Positions 15,336-22,844 of a DNA stretch of 24,506 bases are shown piece after piece. The notes under the pieces were generated by a model that saw only the letters and a list, made by a program, of their open reading frames with translations, had not been told where the DNA came from and did no database searches. Location of the stretch: the NCBI GenBank assembly GCA_000435595.1, contig FR895442.1, positions 1 to 24,506 of the forward strand, in the 5' to 3' direction. The first letter of the stretch is position 1. Every line of letters begins with the position of its first letter. The position numbers and the translations under genes were made by a program. The stretch is from Firmicutes bacterium CAG:882. GTDB lineage: Bacteria > Bacillota > Clostridia > Lachnospirales > Lachnospiraceae.

Positions 15336-16416
15336 CGTTCCTTATCTTCCATACTCCTGTCACAAGGACGGTCATATCATCAGCAACCTTCTCATCATAA
15401 TAGTATACTTCATTCAGGATGCGCTCCGCAATCGCCTGCGGCATGCGTTCTTCTATCCCGTCAATTATCTCTTTCATCCGTTTTTCTTTATCATAAAACG
15501 GAAGTGCATCAAGCACTCCGTCACTCATCATGATTATATATCCGCCATCGCCCAGCTTCACTGATGAATAATTCATCCCGTTCCCGCTTATGACACCTGC
15601 AGGCAGAGATGATGTCTCCACTATCTGAACACCGCCCGCTCCTTTTATGAAGCTCGGAACCGCACCCATCTTACGGAAGCATGCATTGCCCTCATATTCA
15701 TCTATGCTGCACATATCAAGTGTTACGGGAACTCCGCTTGCGTCATTGTCGGCAAACGCATCGTTAAGAAGCTGTATTGAAGCCTCCTCCGAGAAACCGG
15801 CATCAAGGAACTGCTCCAACAGCTCAATGAATCTCATACTGTATTCATTGGCTCTGCTTCCGCATCCCATACCGTCAGCAAGCGTCACGATGCTCTTTCC
15901 GCCCTCAACACTGATACAGGAATAATTGTCACCCGAAATTCTTGCAAAACCACGGCTGCACTCTGCATGTCCGAACAATATACGATAGTCTGTCGCCTCC
16001 TCAAGAATGAACTCTCCCTCATCCCTTGTGAGCACCCTTCTGCTTCCGTCTGCCGCTCTGAGCCTTCTGCCTATGACAGCGCCGATATCAGAAGCCAGCT
16101 GCCCGGCAGTCACACAACCGCGCTTTTTTGAAAGTCTCAGCACAAGCTCGACTCTTCCCGGAGCAGCTTCAAGGACAAGTATACCACCCACACAGATTCC
16201 CTCATTCTTAAAATATGCCAAAAGCTCATCCTTACGCTTACCGTCTATAAGTCCGTCTGTCTGCACTCCTCCGGATATGCGCTCTAACATCGCCGCTGTC
16301 TCCTTAAGCTGTAAATGGAGTGCACCTGCCTTGCTGCCGCCATACATATCAGTAAGTCTGCGAAACGCATCAGCATACTCCTTGAGTTTTCCCTGTGAAT
16401 AGAATATATTGTCCAT
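15328..16416 (-). CDS. spoIIE: SpoIIE-type PP2C phosphatase without membrane domain
   Basis: This 362-residue protein corresponds to the end of the regulatory region plus the PP2C phosphatase domain of SpoIIE, which dephosphorylates the anti-anti-sigma factor SpoIIAA to release sigma-F in the forespore. Catalytic metal-site residues are intact: SGDNYS (D163), LADGMG (D181), MMSDGVLDA (D299) and VADDMT (D346-D347). The Bacillus protein is about 827 residues with ten membrane helices. Here there are none, and the gap to divIC is only 48 bp, so the N-terminal part is absent rather than split off. The ATG is preceded by GGGGAG. Its place between divIC and tilS is the conserved one, which supports orthology. 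The Cys-rich segment usual before the phosphatase domain is not seen. Confidence 0.88.
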   Translation of the reverse strand: MDNIFYSQGKLKEYADAFRRLTDMYGGSKAGALHLQLKETAAMLERISGGVQTDGLIDGKRKDELLAYFKNEGICVGGILVLEAAPGRVELVLRLSKKRGCVTAGQLASDIGAVIGRRLRAADGSRRVLTRDEGEFILEEATDYRILFGHAECSRGFARISGDNYSCISVEGGKSIVTLADGMGCGSRANEYSMRFIELLEQFLDAGFSEEASIQLLNDAFADNDASGVPVTLDMCSIDEYEGNACFRKMGAVPSFIKGAGGVQIVETSSLPAGVISGNGMNYSSVKLGDGGYIIMMSDGVLDALPFYDKEKRMKEIIDGIEERMPQAIAERILNEVYYYDEKVADDMTVLVTGVWKIRNGE

Positions 16417-16464
16417 TCGATTCTCCCCTTAGAATCCATCCCCTTATATTTATCACAAATGTAT

Positions 16465-16851
16465 TTATTTGTCCTGCGGTCTGAATATCAGCTCATCCTC
16501 ATATACAAGCCCCAGCTTTTCTCTTGCAAATTCCTCGATAAACTGCTTGGTTGTCACATATATGGAACGCGTCTGCAGTTCATCCCTGCGCTGTGCCTGT
16601 TCATCAAGCTGGTTTTCAAGCAGTGCTATCTGTTCATCATACACCGTGTTCTTGTCCTCTAACCTTGCTGCTGACTTGTTCACGGCAAAGCATATAATGA
16701 CCATAAGTATTATCACGGCAAACCCTGCAAGCCATGTGTAATTATGCGCTATCCTGCGGCTTCTGACAACAACCGCATGCCTGCTGTAATTACTCTTTTT
16801 TCTTCTTGTGTTGTCCTGCCTTACGTTCTTCTGTGCCATTTCTGTGACCAC
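16465..16851 (-). CDS. divIC: Septum formation protein DivIC/FtsB family
   Basis: This small bitopic division protein (128 residues from the GTG start) has a basic cytoplasmic tail, one membrane helix (about 41-58) and a coiled coil (about 60-95) followed by the conserved FAREKLGLVYEDELIF end. It acts in the divisome with FtsL and DivIB homologues. The gene overlaps yabQ by 62 bp with the GTG start, or by 50 bp if Met5 (16839) is used. GGGAAAGG lies upstream of both. The position between yabQ and spoIIE matches Bacillus and Clostridium. Confidence 0.9.
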   Translation of the reverse strand: MVTEMAQKNVRQDNTRRKKSNYSRHAVVVRSRRIAHNYTWLAGFAVIILMVIICFAVNKSAARLEDKNTVYDEQIALLENQLDEQAQRRDELQTRSIYVTTKQFIEEFAREKLGLVYEDELIFRPQDK

Positions 16852-17179
16852 GAACCTTTCCCATCTTATAATATAAGATTGTAACCCCTTTTTCCATATA
16901 TTTCAATATACAGGATACAATTACCATTCCCACAATCATGCCTGCGATTGAAAACCATCTTGCAGCCCCGTCATTTGCTACAAGTATAACCGCAAACATC
17001 AAAAAAGCCGACATAAACCAATAGAATACGTCCTCAACAGCCACAAAAAATCCATTATGCCTGACCAGTTTTCTGAACACGGTCAGCACACGGTACACCG
17101 CACCGAGCATCCCGCCGCAGCACAGGCACCACAAAAGGAACCGAAATTCATGCGCAATAAACTCTCTCAAAGGTGGCAC
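16790..17179 (-). CDS. yabQ: Spore cortex biosynthesis protein YabQ
   Basis: The 129-residue membrane protein has about three hydrophobic helices (14-30, 47-67, 75-93), the family segment VEDVFYWFMSAFLMF and a Lys/His-rich cytoplasmic tail. In Bacillus YabQ is made in the mother cell and is needed for the spore cortex. The GTG start 15 bp after yabP has a modest GGAAAGAG site. A TTG three codons later is possible. The tail overlaps the start of divIC. Identity rests on topology, the motif and gene order. Confidence 0.85.
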   Translation of the reverse strand: MPPLREFIAHEFRFLLWCLCCGGMLGAVYRVLTVFRKLVRHNGFFVAVEDVFYWFMSAFLMFAVILVANDGAARWFSIAGMIVGMVIVSCILKYMEKGVTILYYKMGKVRGHRNGTEERKAGQHKKKKE

Positions 17180-17194
17180 CTCTTTCCATCAGCT

Positions 17195-17482
17195 TTATTT
17201 GAAAAGTCTGTTAAGAAAAGATTCCCCCTTTTTAGCCACGCTTACGACATCCGAATAGACATAACTGTCTATACTTCCGTCCACCTCAAGCTCTCCTTTA
17301 TCTACTGACAGTCTTCCGACGTGAAGGTCATGCCCTTTTATGGTAAGCATTCCATATTCCGTCTCTAACAGCACCTGATTAAGGTCAAAAGAAATAACAT
17401 CCGTGACTCCGGTTATGCTGCATTTTTTTCTGTTATCAGATGATATTTTATGTACCCTGCCTGAAACCTGAAGTTCCTCCAT
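17195..17482 (-). CDS. yabP: Sporulation protein YabP
   Basis: The 95-residue soluble protein contains the YabP/YqfC fold pattern: ITGVTDVISFDLNQVLLETEYG, then LTIKGHDLHVGRLSVDKGELEVDG. In Bacillus it is made in the mother cell under sigma-E and is linked to spore morphogenesis. I chose the second ATG (17482) because GGGGG is 6 nt before it, while it directly touches the first ATG at 17488. It is followed by yabQ. A possible sigma-E-like promoter lies upstream. Confidence 0.88.
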   Translation of the reverse strand: MEELQVSGRVHKISSDNRKKCSITGVTDVISFDLNQVLLETEYGMLTIKGHDLHVGRLSVDKGELEVDGSIDSYVYSDVVSVAKKGESFLNRLFK

Positions 17483-17535
17483 ATTCATCCCCCTATCAGA
17501 CCGATTGATACAGTAAATATATTATCGGCGGAATG

Positions 17536-17563
17536 AATTTATGCATGGATTTTACAGATATTT
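17536..17563 (-). promoter_or_regulatory. Possible sigma-E-like promoter upstream of yabP
   Basis: On the minus strand, AAATATC (17557-17563) is 13 bp from CATAAATT (17536-17543), loosely resembling the mother-cell sigma-E pattern expected for yabP. The -10 is an imperfect match and the site overlaps the end of rqcP. Confidence 0.25.
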
Positions 17564-17791
17564 AAACATATCCTTCGCTTCTTCTTTCCTGGTCGTCTCT
17601 ACAATATCAAGAACCTCCACCTTTACATTCCTGGTTCCAAAAGCAATCTCTATCGTATCTCCAACCTTTACTTCACAGGATGCCTTGGCAGGCCTGTCAT
17701 TCACAAGCACACGTCCCGCATCGCACGCCTCATTGGCAACCGTTCTTCTTTTTATTAATCTTGATACCTTTAAATATTTATCCAGTCTCAT
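17552..17791 (-). CDS. rqcP: S4-domain RNA-binding protein RqcP (YabO)
   Basis: This 79-residue protein is almost entirely an S4 domain (MRLDKYLKVSRLIKRRTVAN, then the GRVLVNDRPAKAS loop). RqcP binds stalled 50S subunits and works with RqcH in alanine tailing during ribosome quality control. GAGGAATAT precedes the ATG. It lies between the HU gene and yabP, as in other Firmicutes. The 130 bp upstream, after the HU terminator, must hold its promoter, but I see no convincing one. Confidence 0.9.
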   Translation of the reverse strand: MRLDKYLKVSRLIKRRTVANEACDAGRVLVNDRPAKASCEVKVGDTIEIAFGTRNVKVEVLDIVETTRKEEAKDMFKYL

Positions 17792-17921
17792 ATATTCCTC
17801 ATTTCTTTCCTATTACGATTCAGGGGTCAAATCATGCTTTCACAACTTCAATATTTATAACATGATATACACTTTTAAAATAAATCAGCATGTTTTAACA
17901 CCTGAATCCTATTACATAAAA

Positions 17922-17958
17922 ACATCCCAGGACCACACAGGATGCAGTCTTGGGATGT
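17922..17958 (-). terminator. Intrinsic terminator of the HU gene
   Basis: ACATCCCAGGAC (17922-17933) pairs with GTCTTGGGATGT (17947-17958), 12 bp with one G-T pair. It is followed on the minus strand by TTTTT, 30 bp after the HU stop codon. Confidence 0.85.
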
Positions 17959-17987
17959 CATCATTCGTTCTGATTCTCAGGAAGCAA

Positions 17988-18263
17988 TTAAGCGTTAACT
18001 GTATCCTTGAGTGCCTTACCGGCCTTGAACTTAGGGCTCTTAGAAGCCGGAATCTTCATAGCCTTACCTGTGAGTGGGTTTCTTCCGTCTCTTGCAGGTC
18101 TCTCAGCTACTTCGAATGTACCAAAGCCAACTAACTGAATCTTCTCGCCCTTCTTTAACTCCTCAGCAACTACATCTGTGAAAGCCTTAAGAGCCTTCTC
18201 AGCGTCCTTCTTAGATAACTCTGTCTTCTCAGCAATAGCTGCAACTAATTCTGTCTTGTTCAT
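17988..18263 (-). CDS. hup: DNA-binding protein HU
   Basis: The 91-residue nucleoid protein forms dimers that bend DNA. It shows the whole HU pattern: MNKTELVAAIAEKTELSKKDAEKAL helices, GFGTFEVAERPARDGRNPLTG, and the C-terminal PKFKAGKALKD. I start it at MNKTEL, preceded by CAGGAGG; the 13 codons upstream in the same frame are leader. It has its own strong promoter (18308-18336) and terminator (17922-17958), so it is probably monocistronic and highly expressed. Confidence 0.98.
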   Translation of the reverse strand: MNKTELVAAIAEKTELSKKDAEKALKAFTDVVAEELKKGEKIQLVGFGTFEVAERPARDGRNPLTGKAMKIPASKSPKFKAGKALKDTVNA

Positions 18264-18307
18264 TTTAGAAAAATCCTCCTGAAATAAATATTGAACCTTC
18301 ACAATTA

Positions 18308-18336
18308 TTTATATATGTTTTGCCTATATTTGTCAA
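18308..18336 (-). promoter_or_regulatory. Strong sigma-A promoter of the HU gene
   Basis: On the minus strand, TTGACA (18331-18336) and TATAAA (18308-18313) are 17 bp apart, nearly consensus. They lie 45 bp before the HU start codon. Confidence 0.85.
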
Positions 18337-18363
18337 GGAAAAATAAGCATTTTAGGGGTTTTT

Positions 18364-18912
18364 TTATGATTCCATCTGTTTCCCCAGAAAACCCGCCGCA
18401 CAGCCTGTAAGCTTCCTGTCAGCATCGGTAAACTTCACCTTTTGTTCCTTTGTGGTGATTATCACCGAACCTATGGCATCGCCCTCACATATTATCGGAC
18501 TTATGACCTGAGAGCTGTAATCTTCATTATCCCCATCAATTATCGGAATGAACCTTCTCTCATCCCTGTTCGCTATAAAGCTTTCCCTTCCGTCTATAAT
18601 CTCCTCAAGCTGTCTGCTTATCGGCTTTTGAAGTACATCCTTTTTGGGGCCTCCAGCAAAGGCAATAACCTGATCTCTGTCCGTAATGCACACAATCTGC
18701 CCCGTACCCTGTGCAAGCACATCCGCATACTGCTTGGCAAAGCTTCCAAGTTCACCTATCGGCGAATATTTTTTCAGAATAATCTCACCCTCCCTGTCCG
18801 TAAATATCTCAAGAGGGTCGCCCTCCCTTATTCTCAGTGTTCTCCTTATCTCCTTCGGAATGACTACTCTCCCCAAATCATCTATCCGACGCACTATCCC
18901 GGTTGCCTTCAT
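18364..18912 (-). CDS. spoVT: Stage V sporulation regulator SpoVT
   Basis: The 182-residue protein has an N-terminal AbrB-type swapped-hairpin DNA-binding domain (MKATGIVRRIDDLGRVVIPK through about residue 52) and a C-terminal GAF-like domain ending in KFTDADRKLTGCAAGFLGKQME. In Bacillus SpoVT tunes sigma-G-dependent genes in the forespore and is itself under sigma-G. The start is MKATG, with AGGAGG 11 nt upstream; an open frame continues 46 codons further but runs through a hairpin and has no site. That Shine-Dalgarno is held in the 3' arm of a 23 bp hairpin, and a sigma-G-type promoter lies in its 5' arm. No terminator is seen before the HU promoter. Confidence 0.95.
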   Translation of the reverse strand: MKATGIVRRIDDLGRVVIPKEIRRTLRIREGDPLEIFTDREGEIILKKYSPIGELGSFAKQYADVLAQGTGQIVCITDRDQVIAFAGGPKKDVLQKPISRQLEEIIDGRESFIANRDERRFIPIIDGDNEDYSSQVISPIICEGDAIGSVIITTKEQKVKFTDADRKLTGCAAGFLGKQMES

Positions 18913-18916
18913 AAAT

Positions 18917-18986
18917 AAAAAAACCTCCTGTATTCCACATACTTTTCCATAAATGTTTGTATGGGTAGTATGTGGAAACACAGGAG
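18917..18986 (-). terminator. Terminator-like hairpin that also hides the spoVT ribosome-binding site
   Basis: Between the methyltransferase stop and spoVT, two 27-nt arms pair over 23 bp: CTCCTGT/ACAGGAG, TTCCACATACT/AGTATGTGGAA and CCATA/TATGG, with two small internal loops and an apical loop of about 8 nt. The 3' arm ends in ACAGGAG, the spoVT Shine-Dalgarno, and is followed by seven T residues. It can terminate upstream read-through and would mask spoVT translation in that RNA. Confidence 0.75.
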
Positions 18987-18995
18987 AATTATGCA
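18966..18995 (-). promoter_or_regulatory. Sigma-G/sigma-F-type promoter of spoVT
   Basis: On the minus strand, TGCATA (18990-18995) and CATACTA (18966-18972) are 17 bp apart, matching the forespore pattern G-H-A-T-R / C-A-T-N-M-T-A. The expected start near 18959 is at the apical loop of the hairpin, so the transcript would lack the whole 5' arm. SpoVT is a known sigma-G target in Bacillus. Confidence 0.6.
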
Positions 18996-18997
18996 TT

Positions 18998-19603
18998 TTA
19001 AGCTCTTTTTTCTCCGACAACCTGATACATTCTTGAATCGGAAATGACATTTAAAACATCAAGATAATCTGAAAATATGTCTGCAAGAGCATCTGCCTGC
19101 ATAAGCCCTACGGAGACCTTACACGCGGCGCCTTCATGGTGTTTCTCAATCCATTCACGACTCATTCCGTGTGCAACCGTAAGTCTTCCTCCAACCTTAA
19201 GAAGCTGTGAAAGTCTTTTTATAAGCTCCTTCTGATTCGGAAAATGAGGGAAAGCATTGTACACCACGATGGAATCATAATCCGTTCCCATGTCATCCGA
19301 CATGACATCCGCACGGATAAGCTGCACATTCGGCTCTTTGAACTTTCCACGCGCTATCTCTATCATCTTAGGCGATATGTCAACGGCTGTGACCTCTTCT
19401 GCTCCGCGCTCAAGATAATCAGGAATAAGCACCCCAGTGCCGCATGCAACATCAAGCACTCTGCTTCCACGCCTCACGCCGGCATTATCAAGTATCTCTT
19501 TTATTACTTCTTCGTTTCTTATCATGTGCTCATCCCAGCACGGTGCATACTTATCAAAAAATTCAATGATGTCTTTATTGCAAATATTCTTTTTCCTGGT
19601 CAT
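18998..19603 (-). CDS. Class I SAM-dependent methyltransferase
   Basis: This 201-residue protein has the Rossmann methyltransferase motifs: VLDVACGTGVLI (49-60, SAM binding), the acidic residue of VTAVDIS (D75), and DYDSIVVYNAFPHFPN (motif II region). The closest general type is the UbiE/Methyltransf_11 group, whose substrates are very varied. The start has GAGGAAAT. It begins 11 bp after the chemoreceptor gene and is the last gene of that operon. It is not a CheR chemotaxis methyltransferase by sequence. The substrate is unknown. Confidence 0.85.
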   Translation of the reverse strand: MTRKKNICNKDIIEFFDKYAPCWDEHMIRNEEVIKEILDNAGVRRGSRVLDVACGTGVLIPDYLERGAEEVTAVDISPKMIEIARGKFKEPNVQLIRADVMSDDMGTDYDSIVVYNAFPHFPNQKELIKRLSQLLKVGGRLTVAHGMSREWIEKHHEGAACKVSVGLMQADALADIFSDYLDVLNVISDSRMYQVVGEKRA

Positions 19604-19614
19604 ATTTCCTCATT

Positions 19615-21351
19615 CTAGAACTTGGTAAATATATCTGTCTCCTTCAAGAGTGCGGCTGCTATTTCCTTATTCTCGTTCATCTTCCCGTTGATGTTATCCA
19701 TGTCGGTTACAAGAGTCTGTGTGCTCTGTGCCGCACCGCTTACTCCTCTTGCACCCTCCTCGATTGCATTGGTGATATTGCTTATTGAGCCTGCAATCGC
19801 ATCGACCTCGCTCTTTAATGCATCTGTCTTTTCGGTAAACTCATTCATAACCGTCTCAATATATGTCGCATTGTCCCGGTACTGTGCACCGCCTTCGACA
19901 AAGCTCTCAAACTCCGGAAGAATCGACTCGCGCATGTATTCGACAAGATTTCCGGCGTTATCGCTCAGATTATGCACCGCATTGGTTACAACACCATTAA
20001 TCTGCTGGATGCGGTTAGCCGTCTCCCTGCTTGAATCGGCAAGCTGTCTTATCTCCTCTGCAACAACGGCAAATCCGCGGCCTGCATCTCCTGCTCTTGC
20101 CGCCTCAATGGAAGCATTGAGTGCAAGAAGATTGGTCTGGCTTGATATGTTCAGAATATCGTTCGTAAGTCCATTAACCTGTTCTACGCTCCTGCTCTGC
20201 TCAATCGCCTGGTTAAGAACATTGAGAATCTCTTCAACCTTAACACTTGTCTGCTCCATGTTGCTTCTCGCATCTGCCTCAAGCTTATCAGCATTCTTTT
20301 TCATCTCCTTGGAGTAATCGTTGATGCTTCCGGACTTTTCGGCAATCTCAACAACCTTATCAAGCACTGCATCCGCATTCTGATTAATCACTGATGCCGC
20401 ATTCTCAATCTCCTGCATCGTAGCCGAGAGCTCCTCCGTAACCGCTGACAGGTCTGCAGCACTGTCGTTGGAGGTTCTGATGCTCTGTTCCACATCTCCC
20501 ACTACCGCCTCAAGCTTCTGTGAATTGGAGATAATCAGCTTCATTATATGCTGAAGCTTCTCCATAAAGGTATTTATACCTTTTCCTAAGTCTGCCACCT
20601 CATCATTGGAGAGTATGCTCACCCTTCGTGTGAGATCCCCCTCTCTCTTATCTATACCTTTGATAATCTGACTGAGTTCCTTGTTGGTTACATTGAGCTT
20701 TCTTATGACAAGCATAAATACACCGTAAAGAGCAACGAGTATGAGCACGAGGCAGACCGCAATTATGAATATATTGCGCACCCTCGCACTGTTGTACTGC
20801 CTCGCAAGCTCTTCACCGGCCAGTGACGACTGTGTGTTGGCATTGTCAATGATGAGCTGTATTCTCGTCTGCATGTCATTGCTGTAATCAGCTATTGCAC
20901 CGTTGGCAAGCTCATAGGCTGCCGTTTTTTTGCTGTTACCGCTGTATGCCATAAGATTGGCTATCTCATACTTTAATCCCTCATAGCTGCTAAGAAGCTG
21001 GTTGAACGCCTCCTCATCCCCTGCCGGAATATTAACCGCATACTCGTCAAGCATCGCATCAAGCTTGGCTTCCTCAAGCCTTACCGAATCCACAACCTCC
21101 ACCATCGTGTCAAAATCAGATGCAATGATATGTGACAGTGCAAGCTTATGTATGTTCTGGGCCTCGTTCTGAATCTCACTGAGACTTGATATGTTGGAAA
21201 GATTCTCCTCGACTATATGTGTTGCGGTGTTGTTAACTCTCTTAAGATTGACCAATGCCGTCACATTTGAAAACACAGCCACGATACCAAGGATTATAAC
21301 CGGAACCAGAATAATCATTTTCAGGCTGATTCGTACTCTCTTTTTATTCAT
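19615..21351 (-). CDS. Methyl-accepting chemotaxis protein
   Basis: The 578-residue transmembrane chemoreceptor has TM1 at 12-31, a largely helical extracytoplasmic sensor of about 160 residues (four-helix-bundle type), TM2 at 193-216, a HAMP-like segment to about 270, and a cytoplasmic coiled coil. The conserved hairpin tip is near 404-440 (SSQTNLLALNASIEAARAGD, then GRGFAVVAEEIRQLA). It signals to CheA/CheW, so the organism or its relatives should be motile. AAGGAGG precedes the ATG, 17 bp after the solute-binding protein gene. Cotranscription suggests the binding protein delivers ligand to this receptor. No C-terminal pentapeptide tether is present. Confidence 0.95.
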   Translation of the reverse strand: MNKKRVRISLKMIILVPVIILGIVAVFSNVTALVNLKRVNNTATHIVEENLSNISSLSEIQNEAQNIHKLALSHIIASDFDTMVEVVDSVRLEEAKLDAMLDEYAVNIPAGDEEAFNQLLSSYEGLKYEIANLMAYSGNSKKTAAYELANGAIADYSNDMQTRIQLIIDNANTQSSLAGEELARQYNSARVRNIFIIAVCLVLILVALYGVFMLVIRKLNVTNKELSQIIKGIDKREGDLTRRVSILSNDEVADLGKGINTFMEKLQHIMKLIISNSQKLEAVVGDVEQSIRTSNDSAADLSAVTEELSATMQEIENAASVINQNADAVLDKVVEIAEKSGSINDYSKEMKKNADKLEADARSNMEQTSVKVEEILNVLNQAIEQSRSVEQVNGLTNDILNISSQTNLLALNASIEAARAGDAGRGFAVVAEEIRQLADSSRETANRIQQINGVVTNAVHNLSDNAGNLVEYMRESILPEFESFVEGGAQYRDNATYIETVMNEFTEKTDALKSEVDAIAGSISNITNAIEEGARGVSGAAQSTQTLVTDMDNINGKMNENKEIAAALLKETDIFTKF

Positions 21352-21368
21352 CTTAAAAGTCCTCCTTA

Positions 21369-22655
21369 CTATCGCTCCGTAATTCCTTCCACTAACTTGT
21401 CAAGCTGTGCCTGAAGCTGTGCTCCTTCGATATTTCCCTCAAGCAGTGAGTCAATAAATGCCGTACATGCGTCCCAATAGCTGTTGCCGATTCTCTGAAG
21501 CACGCCGTACTTGGACTGCTCAATAACAGCCGCAATTGCCGGAACCTTCGCAACCTCATCGGATGACGCAGCAACCTTGTCGGCAGGGCCCTGATTCTGC
21601 TCAACAAATCTGAGCGTCTGGTTCTGCTCATTTGTCATCCACTCCGCCAGCTTGAATGCCCATTCCTTGTTCTTGGAATAATAATTCACACCTATCATCT
21701 TATAGCCTGTAAATGAAGCCATCTGAATCTGCTCGCCTTTACATGTATAGGTAGGAAGCTTGCACGCACCATAATCATCACCCCACACATTCCTGACAGC
21801 AACAGCCTTCCATACACCGCTGACTGCGGCAATAACATCACCCGACTCAGCCTGTGCAACCCATTCCGTGTCCGACTGTGCAATAAATCCCGGACTTGAT
21901 ATGACATCAACTATTGCCTCAGCAACATCAATTCCCCTGATTGCCCCCTCTGTCGTATTCCAATTACATTCATTTGTGATGCCATCATCGTTTATGTGCA
22001 TCGAAAGTCCTGTATTTCCAAAGAATGAGTACATATACCATCCCGAATTGAGTTCCATTGATAACTTCTTGCCGTTCTCCTCACATATCTTAAGTATGGA
22101 GTCAAGTGTCTTTACGTCCTCCTCAGAGAAATACTCTTTGTTGTAGTATAAAAAGTAGCCGTTATCAGCCGTCATCGGATACGCATAGAGTGTCCCATTG
22201 ATTGACGCCGCCGACACGGACTCTGCAACCATCCGGTCACTTATCTCCTGTGCATTCGGCACAGGTGCAAGTGCACCGCCCGCAACCATGGCACTCAGCT
22301 GGTCATCAGGAAATGAAAACACATCCGCCGCGTTCTGAACATCTCCAAGCAGCACATCTCTTGTGGTTGAGTCAGGCTGTGCTTCAAGTGTAATCTCAAA
22401 ATCCGCCTGTCCCTTGTACTCCTCGATAAAGCTGTCAATCATCTTCTGCACTGTCGGGTGCTGCGCCTCCTCAGCCCACACCTTGAGAGTCACCTTCCCC
22501 GAAGCTGCCCCGTTGTCATCCTGTATTGTGTCGTATGCTCCGCTCTCTACACCGCTCTCATCAGACGGTGCCATGGCATCACTGCCTGAACACCCTGTAA
22601 TCGTACAGGCTGCCATGATGGCAGTGAGTATAATCGCACTAATCCTTCTCGTCAT
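21369..22655 (-). CDS. Extracellular solute-binding lipoprotein, sugar type (family 1)
   Basis: This is a 428-residue lipoprotein. A signal peptide ends in the lipobox TITGC (Cys22), an acidic/Ser-rich linker follows to about residue 50, and then comes a MalE-like binding fold (LKVWAEEAQHPTVQKMIDSF, YAYPMTADNGYFLYYNKEYF, and GVWKAVAVRNVWGDDYG in the second lobe). It would bind an oligosaccharide outside the membrane. No permease or ATPase gene accompanies it. The next gene, 17 bp away, is a chemoreceptor. AAGGGATG precedes the ATG and a strong promoter lies 75 bp upstream. Confidence 0.92.
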   Translation of the reverse strand: MTRRISAIILTAIMAACTITGCSGSDAMAPSDESGVESGAYDTIQDDNGAASGKVTLKVWAEEAQHPTVQKMIDSFIEEYKGQADFEITLEAQPDSTTRDVLLGDVQNAADVFSFPDDQLSAMVAGGALAPVPNAQEISDRMVAESVSAASINGTLYAYPMTADNGYFLYYNKEYFSEEDVKTLDSILKICEENGKKLSMELNSGWYMYSFFGNTGLSMHINDDGITNECNWNTTEGAIRGIDVAEAIVDVISSPGFIAQSDTEWVAQAESGDVIAAVSGVWKAVAVRNVWGDDYGACKLPTYTCKGEQIQMASFTGYKMIGVNYYSKNKEWAFKLAEWMTNEQNQTLRFVEQNQGPADKVAASSDEVAKVPAIAAVIEQSKYGVLQRIGNSYWDACTAFIDSLLEGNIEGAQLQAQLDKLVEGITER

Positions 22656-22728
22656 AACATCATCCCTTCATAGTAATAAAATAAAATCCTGCACCGGATT
22701 TGTTTTCTTAATCCAATGCCAGATTTTA

Positions 22729-22757
22729 ATTTTACCCTATAGCACGATATTTTTCAA
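22729..22757 (-). promoter_or_regulatory. Sigma-A promoter of the binding-protein/chemoreceptor operon
   Basis: On the minus strand, TTGAAA (22752-22757) and TAAAAT (22729-22734) are 17 bp apart, the same hexamers as in the GH13 promoter. The leader then contains a small AAATCC/GGATTT hairpin near 22685-22704. Confidence 0.7.
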
Positions 22758-22844
22758 CCTCTGCAGGCTTTTATGACTTAATTTTTTTAAGCACTTCATC
22801 AAATCAGGATTTTCTCCACTGTACGCACGCAAAATGCATGTCAT
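22737..22844 (-). CDS. Possible 35-codon ORF overlapping the ABC transporter stop
   Basis: The ATG overlaps the transporter stop codon as ATGA and opens a 35-codon frame beginning MTCILRAYSG and ending in a Lys/Leu-rich stretch with two cysteines (positions 3 and 18). The ribosome-binding site is weak (GGAA, 3 nt). The frame also overlaps the promoter of the next operon. It could be a coupled small protein or chance; no family is recognised. Confidence 0.2.
   Translation of the reverse strand: MTCILRAYSGENPDLMKCLKKLSHKSLQRLKNIVL

Noticed and set aside
14889..15564. Two overlapping plus-strand frames of 194-214 codons across the tilS/spoIIE junction
   Set aside because: Both lie opposite conserved coding sequence and overlap each other in different frames.
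18264..18302. Thirteen-codon upstream extension of the HU gene
   Set aside because: HU proteins begin at MNKTEL, and CAGGAGG lies inside the extension.
18913..19050. N-terminal extension of spoVT to an upstream start
   Set aside because: The extension crosses the promoter and hairpin, is unlike any SpoVT, and the AGGAGG site fits MKATG.
22685..22704. AAATCC/GGATTT hairpin as terminator of the ABC gene
   Set aside because: The stem is only 6-7 bp, the T-run is interrupted, and it lies downstream of the next promoter; too weak to call.
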